DNA of 61,523 nt from positions 1 to 61,523 of the forward strand of contig JANQPG010000041.1 of NCBI GenBank assembly GCA_028289545.1. The letters run 5' to 3'. Made by a program: the position numbers and the translations under genes. This document shows, one piece after another, positions 59,140 to 61,523 of this stretch (position 1 is the stretch's first letter; every line of letters starts with the position of its first letter). The notes beneath the pieces are model-generated. The model saw only the letters and a list, made by a program, of their open reading frames with translations, had not been told where the DNA came from and did no database searches. The stretch is from Woeseiaceae bacterium. GTDB lineage: Bacteria; Pseudomonadota; Gammaproteobacteria; Steroidobacterales; Woeseiaceae.

Positions 59140-59487
59140 TCAGCAGCCGCCCTCTTCTTCAAAGTACCGGATCATCACCAACATGGCGTTCTTGTCGGCA
59201 TACTCGGCGCCGTGTTTCTCCATGTAGCGAATGATCGCCGGCACGTCGAACAGCTCCCTGGTGGGCTTGCAGTAGACCTCGGCAAGATAGTCGGTTTCCT
59301 CATCCAGCATTGCAATCAGGTCCAGTGCGCCACCGACGTAGGCGTTCAGGAGCGGATGTTCGCTGCATTCCAGTCCGGACGATTCGCAAACGCTGACAAA
59401 CTGAGTCATCGTGAGCGCCGACGCCGGACCGGGCATTAGAAATGACGCGATAAGCGCTGTGGACAGGGCCACGCTTCTGAGCTTCAT
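59140..59487 (-). CDS. Secreted protein resembling Rap1a/Tai immunity fold
   Basis: A 115-residue protein with a signal peptide ending GPASA at residue 24 and four Cys. The arrangement CESSG, then YVGGALDLIAM, then YCKPT, IIRYMEKH and a final C resembles the Rap1a/Tai family, whose characterised members are periplasmic immunity proteins for type VI effectors. No effector gene adjoins it and the match was made by eye, so it is tentative. The small lipoprotein gene follows directly. Confidence 0.6.
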   Translation of the reverse strand: MKLRSVALSTALIASFLMPGPASALTMTQFVSVCESSGLECSEHPLLNAYVGGALDLIAMLDEETDYLAEVYCKPTRELFDVPAIIRYMEKHGAEYADKNAMLVMIRYFEEEGGC

Positions 59488-59501
59488 ACGGTTAATCCTC
59501 T

Positions 59502-59510
59502 TGCTATAAT
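59502..59510 (+). promoter_or_regulatory. Extended -10 promoter for the DUF2975 gene
   Basis: TGCTATAAT is a consensus extended -10 element, with transcription expected near 59517 and the coding start at 59566. The 78-base AT-rich gap also carries, on the minus strand, TTGAAA (59553-59548) and TATAAA (59532-59527), a plausible promoter for the Rap1a-like gene. The region is a divergent control point. Confidence 0.55.
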
Positions 59511-59565
59511 TACTGTTTTACGATAATTTATAGCTGTTCAATGAGGATTTCAACAGGCTTGTGGC

Positions 59566-60087
59566 ATGACACGTAAGTTCTCCCTACTCATTTCCTGGAG
59601 CTGCACAGCGCTCCTGATCGCCGTTCCCCTGGCTGCGCTCTACTATTTCCTGAACATCCAGGCCTTTGCGGCGTTCACTCAAAAGAGTATTCGTCTGCCT
59701 ATCGAGTGGGGCACCGTGGCGGGCTGGCAGTGGTATAGCCTGGGCGTGGTCACCTTTCTGTACATGAGCATCGGACTGATCGGGCTGTATTTCCTGCGAC
59801 GGCCGTTTGCGAACTTTGCCCGCGGCGAGCTTTTCAACATTGCCAACAGCCGCGACCTGCGTCGGTTCTCGATCCTGTTACTGATCCAGGCGCTAATGAA
59901 ACCGGTGCACTTTGCGCTGATGACCGTGCTGCTGTCCGCGAATCACGGCCCCGGGAACAAGATGCTGTCGATTTCCGTGGGCAGTACGGAGGTCCGGATG
60001 ATTGCGCTGGCGCTCGTATTCTGGGTCGTCAGCAATCTACTGATCGAAGGTGCAAGACTCGAGACCGAAAACCGGCAGTTTGTGTAG
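59566..60087 (+). CDS. DUF2975 family membrane protein
   Basis: A 173-residue membrane protein with four predicted helices (about 8-28, 60-78, 102-120, 140-158). The charged cytoplasmic loop with FARGELFNIANSRDLRRFS is typical of DUF2975. These proteins are nearly always followed by a small HTH gene, as here nine bases later. The pair is thought to be regulatory, but its signal is unknown. Confidence 0.87.
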   Translation: MTRKFSLLISWSCTALLIAVPLAALYYFLNIQAFAAFTQKSIRLPIEWGTVAGWQWYSLGVVTFLYMSIGLIGLYFLRRPFANFARGELFNIANSRDLRRFSILLLIQALMKPVHFALMTVLLSANHGPGNKMLSISVGSTEVRMIALALVFWVVSNLLIEGARLETENRQFV

Positions 60088-60096
60088 GTCTCCGTC

Positions 60097-60318
60097 GTGC
60101 CAATTCAAGTCAATCTGGACGTCATGCTGGCCAAACGGAAGATGAAGGGCAAAGCACTCGCCCACGAAGTGGGCATCACCGAGCAAAACCTGTCCTTGCT
60201 GCGCACGGGAAAAGTCAAAGGCGTCCGGTTTTCGACACTCGAGAGAATCTGCGACGTCCTCGACTGCCAGCCGGGCGACATTCTCGAATACGTGCCGGAT
60301 TCGGAGGACAGCCCATAA
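60097..60318 (+). CDS. Small XRE/Cro-type HTH regulator of the DUF2975 pair
   Basis: A 73-residue protein with a single Cro/C1-type HTH (LAHEVGITEQNLSLLRTGK) and the ending LDCQPGDILEYVPDSED, as in YozG-like regulators. The GTG start follows the DUF2975 stop by nine bases. It probably controls its own operon from the promoter at 59502-59510. Confidence 0.88.
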   Translation: MPIQVNLDVMLAKRKMKGKALAHEVGITEQNLSLLRTGKVKGVRFSTLERICDVLDCQPGDILEYVPDSEDSP

Positions 60319-60518
60319 ACGGCAAGTTCAAGCATGGGGACAAGCGACAAGCACGTGCGCCAGGAAAGAAATCTGGCCGTAGCGGGTGGCGCTTCAGTCG
60401 TCTCAATTCAGATACACATAGAGACTGGCCGTATGACGATCGCTCAACTCCGCGGGTTGCCGCAATCCCCATTTCCTCAGGTCGAACACCTACGGCTAGC
60501 GCGCTCTTCTTCGATCGT

Positions 60519-60866
60519 TCAGATCACGCTCCGAGCAGGATCTGCCGATTGCGAAGTCACAAACCCGGAGCTGGCGTCATGAAAGGAGCGAATCAGTAAC
60601 GCCGCAATGCGAAGAATCGAGCCCTCGAAAACCGAAAGATCTGCGGGCACCTCACCGTCGATGAAGGTGAATACGTCACGCCCACGCTGGTCCTTGCCCA
60701 GGGACTCCGGAACTCCGCCGAACTCTTGCTTTGCGAGGTATTGCAACAGGCGATGCACAAACTCTGAATTGGCCGTAGCGGGTCTGCGTACCGTATTGCC
60801 CACGCGAACGATGCCCGTGGTCGTCCGCCCGCCGGTAAGTGGTATCTCGACCGGACCATTTTTCAT
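60519..60866 (-). pseudogene. Truncated aminoglycoside phosphotransferase-type gene
   Basis: The translation KNGPVEIPLTGG, TTTGIVRVGNTVRRP, FVHRLLQYL, DVFTFIDGEVPADL and LIRSFHDASS matches the N-terminal lobe of APH-family kinases (maximum about 115 codons). The catalytic HxD loop that should follow is absent. The frame ends after unrelated residues at a stop, and no downstream frame restores it. A longer frame to 60917 is open. It is a non-functional fragment. Bases 60319-60518 beyond it show no gene. Confidence 0.7.
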
Positions 60867-60988
60867 GTCCGGGAGCCGCCACAGGCGGATTGAAGGAGGT
60901 AGCGCAAAGACCGCCACGGAAACCGGTATCGCAGCTTCCGTGGCGGGACCGCTCTGCTGGCTACCCTCACATTACTCGACGGCGGCGC

Positions 60989-61523
60989 TTACCCGCACTT
61001 ACTGTCTCCACAAGCCAGACAGGTCATGCAGCCATCCATCATGATTACCGCCGCCGTGTTGCACTTGGTGCAGAGCTGTGCGCCTTCCGGGTACTCGGCG
61101 TCGGAGAAGGCGTCCTGCTGTTTCTTCGACTCTTCGAACTCGGCACGCTTTTCCTCGATCATGCGCCGCTGGTGCTCATCGAGTTCGACGTTGGCCAGCA
61201 TGCCGATCGTCTGCAGGTGCTTTTCGACGATGTAGCCGAGTTCGGCAATGATCGACGGCATGAACTTGCCGCCCGGCTGCCAGTAACCGCCGCGCGGATC
61301 GAACACGGCTTTCAGCTCGTCGACGAGAAACGCCACGTCGCCACCCTTGCGGAACACGGCCGAGATAATCCGCGTCAGCGCAACGATCCACTGATAGTGG
61401 TCGAGGTTCTTCGAGTTGATGAAGATCTCGAACGGCCGGCGCTTCTCGTGCTCGGTGCCTTCGTTCAGGATGATGTCGTTGATCGTCACGTACATGGCGT
61501 GATCGGACACCGGCGTCTTGACC
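60989..61523 (-). CDS. nrdJ: Adenosylcobalamin-dependent ribonucleoside-diphosphate reductase, C-terminal part
   Basis: The frame enters from the right edge of the window (5' part missing). The last ~178 residues match class II NrdJ: PVSDHAMYVTINDI, RRPFEIFINSKNLDHYQW, AVFRKGGDVAFLVDELKAVFDPRGGYW. The tail ends in a Cys-rich motif (CTKCNTAAVIMMDGCMTC, then CGDSKC) probably binding zinc or serving as a redox relay to the active site. This enzyme makes deoxyribonucleotides with or without oxygen but needs B12. Confidence 0.9.
   Translation of the reverse strand, partial: VKTPVSDHAMYVTINDIILNEGTEHEKRRPFEIFINSKNLDHYQWIVALTRIISAVFRKGGDVAFLVDELKAVFDPRGGYWQPGGKFMPSIIAELGYIVEKHLQTIGMLANVELDEHQRRMIEEKRAEFEESKKQQDAFSDAEYPEGAQLCTKCNTAAVIMMDGCMTCLACGDSKCG

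Noticed and set aside
60334..60582. Plus-strand frame of 82 codons after the HTH gene
   Set aside because: No motif, no ribosome-binding site, and it overlaps the kinase remnant. Probably non-coding.

Overview
The window is GC-rich (estimated in the low 60s percent, not computed) and densely coded. It looks like the chromosome of a free-living gammaproteobacterium. Evidence for this is the conserved block kdsD-kdsC-lptC-lptA-lptB-rpoN-hpf-ptsN-rapZ, plus Lpt/Kdo/heptose lipopolysaccharide genes, Mpl, RNase D and pcm-rhodanese-tolC-waaA. The aerobic or marine accessory flavour (Tat-exported PhoX-like protein, penicillin acylase, H+-pyrophosphatase with PPi-type phosphofructokinase, B12-dependent ribonucleotide reductase) suggests the Woeseiales/Chromatiales/Xanthomonadales side of the class. 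That placement is inference and was not tested.

Layout. 0.2-10 kb: envelope stress protease (DegS-like), a BolA protein, a Ca/Na antiporter, Kdo synthesis (KdsD, KdsC), the LPS transport genes lptCAB, then the sigma-54 block (rpoN, hpf, ptsN, rapZ), with four-base overlaps between several genes. 10-16.5 kb: patatin-like lipase, exported peroxiredoxin, a MoxR ATPase with its CoxE-type VWA partner, and a penicillin acylase. 16.5-24 kb: central carbon genes on the minus strand (tkt, gap, pgk, pyk), interrupted by an oppositely oriented PhoX-like gene. 24-30 kb: SAM cycle (metK, ahcY), a CpdA-like phosphodiesterase, a TraB/GumN protein and hemL. 30-38 kb: LON-domain protein, mpl, a small membrane protein, rnd, adk, then a PPi-dependent phosphofructokinase and a K+-independent proton-pumping pyrophosphatase, which together suggest PPi-linked energy conservation. 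38-46.4 kb: a PAS-GGDEF-EAL protein, pcm, rhodanese, tolC, waaA and hldE.

From about 46.5 kb onward the window becomes accessory. It holds two unusual beta-lactamase-fold serine hydrolases (one a tandem two-domain fusion), an MFS exporter, CreD without CreBC, several small lipoproteins, an exported Rid-family protein lacking the usual arginine, an Lrp regulator, DUF2200, an amidohydrolase, a Rap1a/Tai-like secreted protein paired with a small lipoprotein, and a DUF2975-HTH pair. Two decayed genes (a glyoxalase-type remnant and a truncated aminoglycoside-phosphotransferase-type gene) also lie here. The right edge cuts the C-terminal end of an adenosylcobalamin-dependent ribonucleotide reductase.

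Non-coding structure worth attention: a six-copy 13-bp tandem array ahead of the antiporter gene, a six-copy 12-bp in-frame array that gives LptA an acidic tail, two strong rho-independent terminators (after ahcY and hppA), and hairpins between hpf and ptsN, between tkt and gap, and ahead of pcm. No CRISPR array, rRNA, tRNA, insertion sequence or prophage was seen. No clearly new multi-gene system was found. The best candidates for unexplored biology are the 58.9-60.3 kb small-gene cluster, the tandem serine hydrolase, and the two tandem arrays.
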